Under the pieces are notes generated by a model. That model was given only the letters and a program-made list of their open reading frames with translations, did no database searches and was not told the origin of the DNA. From contig OY811973.1 in NCBI GenBank assembly GCA_963681505.1, positions 5,180,128 to 5,244,127 on the forward strand: a stretch of DNA of 64,000 nt. Direction: 5' to 3'. Both the position numbers and the translations under genes were made by a program. The stretch is from Eunapius fragilis (Eukaryota; Porifera; Demospongiae; Spongillida; Spongillidae). Below are positions 22,872-36,000 of this stretch, one piece after another (the first letter of the stretch is position 1; every line of letters starts with the position of its first letter).

Positions 22872-22909
<38 letters not shown>

Positions 22910-24439
22910 TATTTACATGTAAATGGTCTCACTGGATGGAGCCTTGATAATGGCAGTGAAATTATTTCTACCCTATCTCAAAAGATTTGGCCACTGGATA
23001 TGCTGAGCTATTCACACACATGACTTCGTATTTACCCATGGCTTCAGAACTTCAAATGTAAAAATCTGACGATGGTGCACCGGAGTGTAGTACTTCCCAC
23101 CAACACCCTCCCTCTTTAATTAAGGTGCAGGGGCAATGCCACACCCCCTTCCCTCCTCCATCATACAACATACCAGTGCACTACATACATCACAGCAATC
23201 CAATACACCAGTCCTGTTCATACAACATGTGGTGGAAGTAGTAAATACCTAATGCCACTGTACTACTGTATGTAGGACTCGGGAACTAGTGAGACACACC
23301 CACCCAAGATCTGAGCACTTGGTGTCATTTGAAGTAGGTTTCTGGATCGTAGTGGCCTGGGCAGTGCCACTTTCAAAAGGCAATCCAGTATGTATAAGTC
23401 CAGTACATGCAACAACTGGTGTGTTGTATGTATTGGACCAACTAACATAAATTCCATGGGGCTAAATGGGAGACTTTGCATTTGGTCATAGCAAACATCC
23501 TGTGTGTGTGTATGTGTGTGTGTGTTGTGTGTGTGTATGTGTGTGTGTTGTGTGTGTGTTGTGTGTACATGTGCATGTGTGATATGTGATGGTGTAGAGT
23601 GATATACATGTGTGCATATGTTTACATGCATGAGCAAATAATTAACTAAAACACAACACATCAAGCCAGCTGCTGCTCACCTAACAGTACAGAAGCAGTC
23701 CATTAGCAGAAGAGCGATAACATATGTACAATGCACACACATCTAACGCACACAAACACATGCATATATTCTCAACAGACATATTATATATTCTCAACAG
23801 ACATATGCACACCCACACACAATGCATATGATCTAGCTAGCTCCCCTTGTGTATGATCTAGCTCCCCTTGCTAGAGAGGTCCAGCTTGATGATACTTGGG
23901 CTATTGAGCCCCACTTGATAACATGCAGAAAAATTATAAAAACACAGAAATACACACATACATACTCCAGACATATACCACATACACACACACACTCACA
24001 AAAACAACGTACATGTACATGAACAAACACCTCTCTAGCTTGAGAGGTCCAGTTCCAATCTATTGTCAGTCCAGCTTGCCCCAAATACTAGACTACTGAG
24101 ACCTATGTGAGTGTACGAAGTGACACAAATGAACACACAAGTACAATATCCACATGCACACACACATTCACACACATGCACATGTACACACATGCATCTG
24201 ACATTCACATGCATATACACATGCGCACACATACACACAAGCATGCACAAGCATGCCCACAAGCACACACATACATATGGCACCAACACTTTTGTGATGG
24301 AAACTGGAAACTGATCCAACAACTAGACAATCTCTGTTTACTATCACACAGTTAGGCCTATACAGTTGTATAGGCAGGCTGGTTGTAGCCTATTTCAAAT
24401 GTTGTGTAGTTCTTAGTTTGGCGGGGTCTGGTAGATATT

Positions 24440-25060
24440 ATTGAGTCCAGTCTGAAGCGCACGGCACCCCCCCCCCCCCCCCCCTTCCCACTTTTCGTAT
24501 CGGACCTGAAGCGGACAGCAACCACCCTCCCCCCCCCCCCCCCCCCCCCCCTCGGCTTTTCGTATCGGGCCTGAAGCGTACAGCACACAAACGCATGCAC
24601 ACACACCCGAGCACACACCCTGCTTTTCGTATCGGGCCTGAAGCGGACAGCACCCCCACCCTACCCCCGCTTTTCGTATCGCGGCAGTGACGTAGTGTGA
24701 GTGTTGAGCGCCCGGGGGGGGGGGGGGGGGGGGGGGGTGCTGTCGGCTTCTGGCCCGGGCCCAATAGGGGGGGGCCAGAATAGCGGAAAAGAGTGAAGGG
24801 GAGGAGCCTTATATTATATGAACGGGTTTACAACTGTCCCCTGTATCTGCCCATGCGCTCGTGAGTTCTCGTTGACGCGATAATTAATTATCTCTCGCCT
24901 ATTTCGGCGCCCCCACAACCCTGCGCCTGGGGACATATGTCCTGATTGTCCTCCTCCCCCACCCCCCACCCCCCTCTCTCTCTTACTACGCCACTGCATC
25001 GCGGGTCTAAACCCCCCCTTTTTGGAAAATTCTGTACCCACCCCTGGAGAGGGCGCTCCG
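24440..25060 (-). repeat. G-run minisatellite repeat cluster
   Basis: About four spacer units (TTTTCGTATCGGGCCTGAAG and variants) alternate with C-runs and then a G-run of about 24 bases (24715-24738). Further along, 24860-24930 is the inverted form of the GGRNRRE-type block at 5240, and 25005-25045 matches the border phrase ending CCCCTTTTTGGAAAATTCTG. Several elements of the family appear nested here. Confidence 0.85.
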
Positions 25061-26007
25061 GGTGCTTTTGAGCACCCCCCTCGGCAAAACTGTAACCGTT
25101 AGTTATTCATTATAACGACAACGTTACTATTTGCTGTGTGCCAACATAGATAGTATAATACATGGATTGGAAACGAGAGAGATTACGGAGTTTCATCCGC
25201 GTTTCGACTTCCGTAAACTATTTGACCTCCAGGTTTCTTGTAGATGTCTACAGGTATCGTTCTGATTGCTATTCCCTCAGTCCTGGAAGTTGAAGGGTCC
25301 CGTTTAAACAAGTCACCCCGCGGGTGAAGCTGGCCAAAGAAATAGAACACTTCATGGGCTTCGGGCCCACGAACGAGCCGGTTCGATAATCAATTAACTT
25401 CCAGTAGAAGAAACTGCGACACAAATGACAATTTATAGATGGAATACTGACTAAACAATTCTAGAATGATTATAGATCAGTTTAAAATAGCTTCTAGTTC
25501 ATGACGTACCAATGTTTCGTGAGTAAAATCCCACAAAAAGTGNNNNNNNNNNNNNNNNNNNNNNNNNNNNNNNNNNNNNNNNNNNNNNNNNNNNNNNNNN
25601 NNNNNNNNNNNNNNNNNNNNNNNNNNNNNNNNNNNNNNNNNNNNNNNNNNNNNNNNNNNNNNNNNNNNNNNNNNNNNNNNNNNNNNNNNNNNNNNNNNNN
25701 NNNNNNNNNNNNNNNNNNNNNNNNNNNNNNNNNNNNNNNNNNTGTTTGTCCGTTCTGTAACTTATTGTATGGTTCAAGTTGGTTGATGGTGCTGCAAACC
25801 TATTTCGTGCCGATTATTACAGAATCATTGATGATTCGTCAAGGAACTGCAGGAGTACTTCATATGTGTTCGATTGGAAGATATACGAAGTGCTCATTCA
25901 CTTGAAGTATAGAGGCTTTTAGAATAAAACATTTCCGGTCGGGACCTACTTATGAATAATGGCAGTAATGTGGGCGTTAACATTAAAGGGCTTCAAGGGT
26001 TTCGAAG
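25061..26007. other. Spacer with a 200-base assembly gap
   Basis: N's occupy 25543-25742. No coding sequence was recognised on either side. The promoter and 5' leader of the Frizzled-like gene may lie here or in the gap. Confidence 0.9.
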
Positions 26008-26933
26008 ATGTTGAAGTTCCAGTTAGGACATTGGTCAGCTATCGAGGCCGCTGTGCTTACTGTACTCACCATAATAGTATGGGGTTTGTTCTCACTGCCG
26101 GCAGTATTTTACTTCGTACTGGCTGATAATAAGGTATACATACTGTACTTTCTACGTATATATGTGCCGATGAATGCTGCGTGCCTTCTTCACGTATATG
26201 ATGCGTGCGTGAGATGCGAATAAGTTGATTGTCTATGGTGCAAGTCCCTATCTGATCATGAGTTTAGCGGGTTGATTTTATTTCATTCCGCGTACCGCTG
26301 TGATGGGCTGGCAGCTATTCCAGAAAACGAAGTGCAGGCGTCACGATATAAATTACACCCCGTAAACAGCTTATCTTCCGGGCCTCCCCCAGATAAACTA
26401 TTAAATATTCCTTATCCTCCGTCATCCAGATAAGGGAATCGAAGCAGCGGCGGTCTGAGCATTAATTATCTGGGGTGGGGGGGGGGGGGGGGGGGGGGGG
26501 GCACAACACTTGTATGACGCCACCCCCCCAACCAGTGGGCAGGGGCGGATCCAGGAATTTTCGAAAGGGGGAGGGGCACCAATTGTTAATTGGTATTAAT
26601 TAGTAGTGGTAAGGGGTGGGTGCGGGAGGGGGATACCCTCACGCGCGAAGCTCGGAAGTTTTTGGTAGCTATACGTTCTATTGCGTGACTATGAATATAT
26701 AATTAGGACGAAAGGGGGGGGAGGGCCCCCAGTGACCCCCCCCCCCCCCTCCCCTGGATCCGCCACTGACTGTTGGAGAGGTCTGAAATTATTTTGGCGC
26801 CCCCCCTTTTGGGTGTTTGCTGGGGGGGGGGGGGGGGGGGGGGGGGGGGCATTTGCACCCCCTTGCACCCCTGGCCAGACCGCCACTGAATCGAAACCAA
26901 GCAAACTTTCACTAGCACATGTGTGTACCAAGT

Positions 26934-27000
<67 letters not shown>

Positions 27001-30000
27001 CTACCTTGTGTGTGCGTGCATGTCTACAATGGTTAGACATTATGTAATATGATGATGTATTCATGCATTCATCAGATGCTATATATGTATGGTGTATTGA
27101 AAAGTTTCATTGACCCAAAGCTATCCCAAGGGATGATAACTATCCCGGGATAATATAACCCCACAGGATTAATACATAAAGTCCTACCTGCTAAATAATG
27201 CAATGCATGTACATGGTGGAGTGAAACGATGTTGTTAGATTCTCATTAGCAAATTAAATTATACGCTCAATCACATTTCCAATTTCCCTTCCTTGCATTT
27301 ATCTAACTATCTCATTCCAAGCTCCGGATCCAGCCTTTAATTTGGTGCAATTGATTCATGTAGCCACAATGACCATAATTGTGTGGAATTTACCCATGTG
27401 ATTCCTTATTCCAGACGGCATCAAGTTTCAACACAAAGTGCTCACCTGTACCATATGTGAACAATGAATCAGTGTGCTATTCCTTTCTACAACAATACAA
27501 GGGTTGCAATCGAACTGTGGACAAAACAGACAGTGTGCACATCTCCATGAGTACTGTGTACATATCATCTAACGTCAATCTACAGCAAAGTGAAAGTACC
27601 ATTACTCATTTACTGAGCCTTCAAAATAAAATATCTCCAAAATGCCAAGCAGCCATTTTACCTTTCATGTGCTTGTATCTCTTCCCACTGTGTGATGGAA
27701 ATCAGACTGAATACCTTCCTTCAGCTGGAGAATGCTATTCCATCAGTACGGACACTTGTAAAGCAGAGTGGCTTATTGCCCAGCAGCTGTTCAGCAATCT
27801 ACCAAATTGTGCGGCACTGCCAAAGGTTTCACCTTGCAACTGTACGTTTAAACTTTGGGTATGCATTTTTTTCCAGAGTTAACTCACAATTCATCTTGCT
27901 AGTTTCAGGTGCAGCTCCTTCAAGCCCTCTCATGGTACCAACCTTGAGCAGAAATAGTATCAATTGCAGTGAAAATTTTATCTGGAATGGCAATTATTGC
28001 TTGCCTGCATGCCCTAACTGGGCATTGAGAAGCAATAGTGCGACAGCTGATGACATAATTGTTATAACATCAGCAGTCATTGGCTTGATTAGTGGTACTC
28101 TTTTTTTCATAGTTTCCGGCTTGCGTTATAGAAGAATGTAAGTGTTGTCTGATTAGGGTAACATTATTATGATATAAACTATATGTAGACAACTACATAT
28201 AGTGTGTGTATATTTCATTTATATCACTTTAAATACTAGGTTTGCATTTCCTTCAATTCTTGTGGTCTACCAAACTCCAGTTATATTGTTGCTAGGTAAG
28301 TGTATCGTGTTATTAAAGTCATAACTAAATTGTCTTTCTGGTGGTTATATAATTTTATCAATACAGCATATTATTGCAACCATACAATGTTTCCAATCTC
28401 CTACATATATCAAAACCCATTTTGGTGCTGTATGCTTCTACCATGTTCACTAATCCATCCATTTAGCGTACTCCACCCATCTCCAAGTACGAGTATCCTA
28501 ACCGCATTAGATTCGATAACTTTATTGAGCAACTTTGCATAGAACTAACCAAGTGAGACAAGTTCACTTACTTTTCTAATTATGGTTATTATTCAAGTCA
28601 ACAATCTGTAGCTATGAAATGCTTAGATCGTTGACTTGAATAGTATCCATGATTAGGAAAGTTAGTGAACATTTTGCAAAGCTATTTGTATTGCATGCAC
28701 CTCCTTATGGTGCAGGGGTGATTTGGGCAATAATCAACCGGCCTGTATATATCCTATTATCCAGCTGGGAGCCAAAAATGCTGCTGCTTTTTTATTAGCA
28801 AATAGCCATATCACAAAACACAGCAAATCCCCTAGTTTGGGAGATCTATATGACAGGCTCAGTATCACATACTTGTACTAACACGATCATCTTACTGACA
28901 TGCGGGTTGACCATAGTATATACTGTATATGTTTATAAATAAATACCATATTGCACATTTTTCATTTACTTCAATCATATTGAATTAAGTTAAGTACATA
29001 AATACTATTATCATAAACAACACTATATCAAGAGCAAAACCTATCATTCAACTAACTACACTGCACAATTATATCTACAATGTAATTCTGCAACTTTCAC
29101 TCAATATAGCTCCATTCTGATACGGATAGAATAACTAATAATAATAATAACCTTTACCTCACTGGACAAAAAAATGGCTTTACTACGTCTGAACGCTATG
29201 CGTAAATTTATTGCAAACGTGAAACATCATATTTACGCTCGTATTTACACGGACGTAAACATTTTTACGGTTTACGCTAATATTTACAATACATTTACCG
29301 CATACGTAAAGGTGCAAACATATTTACATACATATTTACGCCTCGTTTGCAGAGCGAGTAAATGCGGCATATATTTACGTACGTATTTACCATATGTTTG
29401 CTCGTACTAGATTTGGAATCATCTTTGCCAGGGTAAGCAAATGTGACCTTCCTTCTATTTAAACGTTCACGAAATAACTCAAATCTTAAGTTGCTGGTTT
29501 CGGGCGCGTGACGATAACTTTTAAACGGCTAGACCCAAGCGCAGCGATATAACCAGCTAGAGGACAGGAATGTCAGTGGATATGTGTAGGTGAGTGTCAG
29601 CTCCGGATCCAGGATTTGGCTAAGGCGGGGGGGGGGCGGCGGTTTTACGGGAGGTGCGGCACATTGACAATGAATGCTTGCGAAGTCAGGGGCGGATACG
29701 AAAAGCAGTGGGGGGGGGGGGGGGGGGGGGGGGAGGGGGGGGGGGTGCTGTCCGTATTAGGTCCGATACGAAAAGTGGGAAGCGACCCCCCCCCCCCCCA
29801 AGCCTATGCTGGATCCGGGGCTGGTGAATGTATATCGCTCTGATCTTCCCTGGCATATACATATACGCAAGTATTTGCGAGGGGCTCTTATCTAAGGTTT
29901 GGGTACCTTGTGAACTTGTGTGACTCAACCCTTACCACTTGACAGGTACTATAAATCATTTCAAAGGGTTGTCCTGGTGAATGAGTATAGTTACCAAGAG

Positions 30001-33000
30001 GGTATGACATTGGGAGAAGCTTGTTTTCATTTATAGTGTGGTACGTGGGACTCTGATTTAAGGTCTGGGTACCTTGTGAGCTGGTGTTTTAATTAGAATA
30101 ACACCTGGTTGTAGGTGTGGCTTCAGACTGCCCTAGTGTAGGGGCAATGACTGGTACCATGCAAACACAGGGTGTGAATGTTACCATTATCCGACCAAAG
30201 GTTAGCCTGGTGACCGTGGTGTGTTGTGATTTCATGTGAATAACACCTGGTTGTAGGTGTGGCTTCAGACTGCCCTTGTGTAGGGGCAATGACTGGTACC
30301 ATGCCCACACAGGGTGTGAATGTTACCATTATCCGACCAAAGGTTAGCCTGTTGACCATGGTGTGTTGTGTTTTCATGTGAATAACACCTGGTTGTAGGT
30401 GTGGCTTCAGACTGCCCTTGTGTAGGGGCAATGACTGGTACCATGCCCACACAGGGTGTGAATGTGACCATTATCCGACCAAAGGTTAGCCTGTTGACCA
30501 TGGTGTGTTGTGTTTTCATGTGAATAACACCTGGTTGTGGGTGTGGCTTCAGACTGCCCTTGTGTAGGGGCAATGACTGGTACCATGCCCACACAGGGTG
30601 TGAATGTGACCATTATCCGACCAAAGGTTAGCCTGTTGACCATGGTGTGTTGTGTTTTCATGTGAATGACACCTGGTTGTAGGTGTGGCTTCAGACTGCC
30701 CTTGTGTAGGGGCAATGACTGGTACCATGCCCACACAGGGTGTGAATGTGACCATTATGCGACCAAAGGTTAGCCTGTTGACCATGGTGTGTTGTGTTTT
30801 CATGTGAATGACACCTGGTTGTAGGTGTGGCTTCAGACTGCCCTTGTGTAGGGGCAATGACTGGTACCATGCCCACACAGGGTGTGAATGTTACCATTAT
30901 CCGACCAAAGGTTAGCCTGGTGACCATGGTGTGTTGTGATTTACTGTTATTTAATTAGAATAACACCTGGTTGTAGGTGTGGCTTCAGACTGCCCTTGTG
31001 TAGGGGCAATGACTGGTACCATGCCCACACAGGGTGTGAATGTTACCATTATCCGACCAAAGGTTAGCCTGGTGACCATGGTGTGTTGTGATTTACTGTT
31101 ATTTAATTAGAATAACACCTGGTTGTAGGTGTGGCTTCAGACTACCCTTGTGTAGGGGCAATGACTGGTACCATGCCCACACAGGGTGTGAATGTGACCA
31201 TTATCCGACCAAAGGTTAGCCTGGTGACCATGGTGTGTTGTGTTTTCATGTGAATAACACCTGGTTGTAGGTGTGGCTTCAGACTACCCTTGTGTAGGGG
31301 CAATGACTGGTACCATGCCCACACAGGGTGTGAATGTTACCATTATCCGACCAAAGGTTAGCCTGGTGACCGTGGTGTGTTGTGATTTCATGGGAATAAC
31401 ACCTGGTTGTGGGTGTGGCTTCAGACTGCCCTTGTGTAGGGGCAATGACTGGTACCATGCCCACACAGGGTGTGAATGTTACCATTATCCGACCAAAGGT
31501 TAGCCTGGTGACCATGGTGTGTTGTGATTTACTGTTATTTAATTAGAATAACACCTGGTTGTAGGTGTGGCTTCAGACTACCCTTGTGTAGGGGCAATGA
31601 CTGGTACCATGCCCACACAGGGTGTGAATGTGACCATTATCCGACCAAAGGTTAGCCTGGTGACCATGGTGTGTTGTGTTTTCATGTGAATAACACCTGG
31701 TTGTAGGTGTGGCTTCAGACTGCCCTTGTGTAGGGGCAATGACTGGTACCATGCCCACACAGGGTGTGAATGTGACCATTATGCTACCAAAGGTTAGCCT
31801 GGTGACCATGGTGTGTTGTGATTTCATGTGAATAACACCTGGTTGTAGGTGTGGCTTCAGACTGCCCTTGTGTAGGGGCAATGACTGGTACCATGCCCAC
31901 ACAGGGTGTGAATGTTACCATTATCCGACCAAAGGTTAGCCTGTTGACCATGGTGTGTTGTGTTTTCATGTGAATAACACCTGGTTGTAGGTGTGGCTTC
32001 AGACTGCCCTTGTGTGGGGTCAATGACTGGTACCATGCCCACACAGGGTGTGAATGTGACCATTATCCGATAAAAGGTTAGCCTGGTGACCATGGTGTGT
32101 TGTGTTTTGCTGTTATTTAATTAGAATAACACCTGGTTGTAGGTGTGGCTTCAGACTGCCCTTGTGTAGGGGCAATGACTGGTACCATGCCCACACAGGG
32201 TGTGAATGTGACCATTATCCGATAAAAGGTTAGCCTGGTGACCATGGTGTGTTGTGTTTTGCTGTTATTTAATTAGAATAACACCTGGTTGTAGGTGTGG
32301 CTTCAGACTGCCCTTGTGTAGGGGCAATGACTGGTACCATGCCCACACAGGGTGTGAATGTGACCATTATCCGATAAAAGGTTAACCTGGTGACCATGGT
32401 GTGTTGTGTTTTGCTGTTATTTAATTAGAATAACACCTGGTTGTAGGTGTGGCTTCAGACTGCCCTTGTGTAGGGGCAATGACTGGTACCATGCCCACAC
32501 AGGGTGTGAATGTGACCATTATCCGACCAAAGGTTAGCCTGGTGACCATGGTGTGTTGTGTTTTCATGTGAATAACACCTGGTTGTAGGTGTGGCTTCAG
32601 ACTGCCCTTGTGTGGGGGCAATGACTGGTACCATGCCCACACAGGGTGTGAATGTGACCATTATCCGACCAAAGGTTAGCCTGTTGACCAAGGTGTGTTG
32701 TGTTTTCATGTGAATAACACCTGGTTGTAGGTGTGGCTTCAGACTGCCCTTGTGTAGGGGCAATGACTGGTACCATGCCCACACAGGGTGTGAATGTGAC
32801 CATTATCCGACCAAAGGTTAGCCTGTTGACCAAGGTGTGTTGTGTTTTCATGTGAATAACACCTGGTTGTAGGTGTGGCTTCAGACTGCCCTTGTGTTGG
32901 GGCAATGACTGGTACCATGCCCATACAGGGTGTGAATGTGACCATTATCCGACCAAAGGTTAGCCTGTTGACCATGGTGTGTTGTGTTTTCATGTGAATA

Positions 33001-36000
33001 ACACCTGGTTGTAGGTGTGGCTTCAGACTGCCCTTGTGTAGGGGCAATGACTGGTACCATGCCCACACAGGGTGTGAATGTGACCATTATCCGATAAAAG
33101 GTTAACCTGGTGACCATGGTGTGTTGTGTTTTGCTGTTATTTAATTAGAATAACACCTGGTTGTAGGTGTGGCTTCAGACTGCCCTTGTGTGGGGGCAAT
33201 GACTGGTACCATGCCCACACAGGGTGTGAATGTGACCATTATCCGACCAAAGGTTAGCCTGGTGACCAAGGTGTGTTGTGTTTTCATGTGAATAACACCT
33301 GGTTGTAGGTGTGGCTTCAGACTGCCCTTGTGTAGGGGCAATGACTGGTACCATGCCGACACAGGGTGTGAATGTGACCATTATCCGATAAAAGGAAGGT
33401 TAGCCTGGTGACCATGGTGTGTTGTGTTTTATTGTTATTTAAAATAACACCTGGTTGTAGGTGTGGCTTCAGACTGCCCTTGTGTAGGGGCAATGACTGG
33501 TACCATGCCCTCCTCCTTAACTGCAGGGAGTCACTTACAACAAAGTGATTGGGTTTAGTTTGCTGGTTCTGTTGCTTATCTTGCCCTCTGAGGTAGGGCC
33601 TATGGTCGCCTATCAGATATTTGGGCCGTCGAGAGTACAACAAGACGTCATGCACAAATTATTAATTCAAGGCGGTAAAATCGGACCAATCAAATTTTAC
33701 ATTTGCATGCGCGCGAGACACTCGTATACATGCAGCTGTTGGCAGCAGTCAGTTTGTGACTTCTGACAGTGCAGTACAATATTTTCCCAGCACGTACTCC
33801 AGTTCGTTCGAGTTCTTCTATACGTACGTTTCTTGGTCGTGGTTAAAGCTCTTCATTGCAGGTAATAAATAATTGTAATAAGAGCATTCATGTTACAATT
33901 GTTGCCGACCGCCGCAGGCAAAGTACAAATACTAGCGACGTGATTAAAATCGCTTCAGGGCCACGGATTTGCTGGTAAGCCTTCGATCATTGGGATTCTC
34001 AAAAGAGAAAACCAAAAGATTTGTTCTTTATTCGCAGTATCGTGAAAGATCGGATAGACAGCAGGAGCATAGGGTAAGGCATGCAGCTGAGCTAGTACTA
34101 GTATGTTATATCTCTTATGTATTAGTGTCAGCACCTGAAAATATGCTACGCTGGTGGTGAGACGACGTGAAGCATGCAGAGATTAAGAACAGCGTAGGTC
34201 TCCAGCTTTAACCTTAAAAAGAAAGTTCACATGCCATGTTGTACAGAAACTTCGCCAGCTCGTCAAAGGTAAGTAAAATATACATGTATATATAATGTAA
34301 TTCATGTCGAATACATAATCTGTCCACAGAGGAATCAGGAGACGGTGACGATACAGAGTTCCTTCCTAACATTGAGCAAATGTGCACCAGAAGAGCGGCG
34401 CAAACGTGGCACGGAGCGAACCCTTCCTCTTCCATGCTGCAAAAGTGGACTTTTAATTTCTTTGCGTGCTATATGTTTAACGTTTTTGCAATTCATCAAC
34501 GCTAACCAATTTGAAGTTATGAAGTAAAATTAAAAGTAGCTAGCTAGCTGTAGATCTAAAAATAAAAGCTGTCACACTTAATTGTGCTAAATATAGATCT
34601 GACTTTTACGAGGAAGTGTAAAGCTATACCAAATGTAACATTTGACATCATATTTGCGATGCGTAAACACGCGTAAAACCAGACTTTACCACCTTTACAC
34701 TATTGCGTAAACATAAGGTTTGCTTCGTTGTAAACATAAGTAAATATTTGTAAACCTGATCTTTACCTCATGTTTACATCGTGTTTACCGCTTGCGTAAA
34801 CCCGTTTTTTTATGCAGTGCCTGTTATGTGCTAATGCCATTGCCTTCCTTTCTATAGCATCTATCCATGTAATGTAGTAGTGTAGGTATAGTTAACATAT
34901 TGTGTACATTGTGTGTTCCTTTTGTATAGTTGTATGCATTGTCAACAAAATAATGACTATTTGTTAGTTTGCATTTATCAATTGCTATATGAAACAGTGC
35001 CAATAATAGAAAAGTTGCTTTTATTTCTCTGCAGTAATATTGACAATCATCAATTTCATCGATCCTAAAGCTCTATACTGTACTTCACCTGATTGGATAG
35101 CAACCTTAAACCACCCATCAACGTTTTGTTCATTGGCTGGTAGGGCAGTTGCACATGCAGTAAAAAATTAGCACGCGCTGTGGTAATTACAGTGTTCGTA
35201 ATTAACAGCGGCATGCACATCGCTGTAACAAATGAGCCGCATTTTCATGTTAATAATCATATCATGCAAAATATAACTGTTATTCGTGTTTTTACTCAAC
35301 GCACAAAGCTATGCTCAATACATGATGCATTTGTTCTGGGAAGTAGACTTGTTTTATAGTGAAGTGCATATTTTTGTCAGACTTAGGCAGATCAATGTGT
35401 TGCTTATACATGTAGATAAGGCCAATTCAATCACTGATGAAGGTTTGTTCATTACTGATTATCTCATCATGTGTTCTATATCAGAATGGAGTATCATGCA
35501 TAATTGCACGTTAGAACAGTGTATGTATTAATACCAGCTTTGCATTGTATTTGAAGTTATTCCTTGGTAGGTACTGTGCTTGTCTGGTGCCTGATCCAAA
35601 TAGCTGTAATATGGATATGCCATGTTTCTACCATCACTTGGAGTGTAATGAATCCTGTCCATTACAAGGTTTTCACTCAAAGGCATGGAAAAAGATGTAT
35701 CCATGCAGCAATAGTTCTCCTGGCAATTGTGCTACCAGCTACATCTGTTGCAGTAATATTTGGAACAGGAGGATTCATCAATGGCCGTTTCCCACCTCTG
35801 TTGTGCCTACCAAGAAATGCTGATGCTGGATTTTATGCCATTGTACTGCCCATCACCATAATAACACCAAGTGGAGTATCACTTCTGTTAGCTGTGTTCT
35901 GGGACATTCACAAGGTATGATTATTGTTATCAATTCTTATGATCAAGTGTGTAAAAAATGCACCAATATGATATAGCATGCACATTAATATGTTGTACTT

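Larger units (their letters stand above)
16690..24330 (+). repeat. Diverged tandem array of a ~1.75-kb unit, three partial copies
   Basis: The segment ATACATGTGCATGTGTGATA..CATCAAGCCAGCTGCTGCTC occurs at about 16738, 21770 and 23562. The AGAGGTCCAGCTTGATGATA block occurs at 22090 and 23875, and AGAGGTCCAGTTCCAATCTA at 22341 and 24041. The GTACTGGACC..AAACATCCTGTGTG block occurs at 22800-22880 and 23430-23510. Copy spacing for the second and third copies is 1.7-1.8 kb. Copy one is cut by the 4.3-kb element at 17475. CA/TG tracts (17038-17090, 17421-17468, 22211-22304, 22875-22908) mark unit junctions. No coding function was recognised. Confidence 0.85.
29160..34819 (+). mobile_element. CACTA-like (EnSpm) element, 5660 bp, carrying a satellite array
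   Basis: The ends are inverted repeats beginning CACTG (CACTGGACAAAAAAATGG on the left, inverse of CCGTTTTTTTATGCAGTG on the right; 20 of 24 bases match). CCT flanks both sides (29157-29159 and 34820-34822), a 3-bp target duplication. CACT-ends with 3-bp duplications are the hallmark of the CACTA superfamily. Both ends carry dense TTTACG/CGTAAA hexamers (29175-29400 and 34640-34805), likely transposase binding sites. The interior has a G-run repeat, 24 satellite units and possible exons. No transposase was recognised, so it is probably non-autonomous. It sits in intron 4 of the Frizzled-like gene. Confidence 0.75.

Noticed and set aside
30089-33655. Many overlapping minus-strand open frames of 60-112 codons reading MWAWYQSLPLHKG
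   Set aside because: They arise from a 142-bp satellite unit that lacks stops in some frames. They repeat with the unit, shift frame between units, and show no start, splice or domain evidence.
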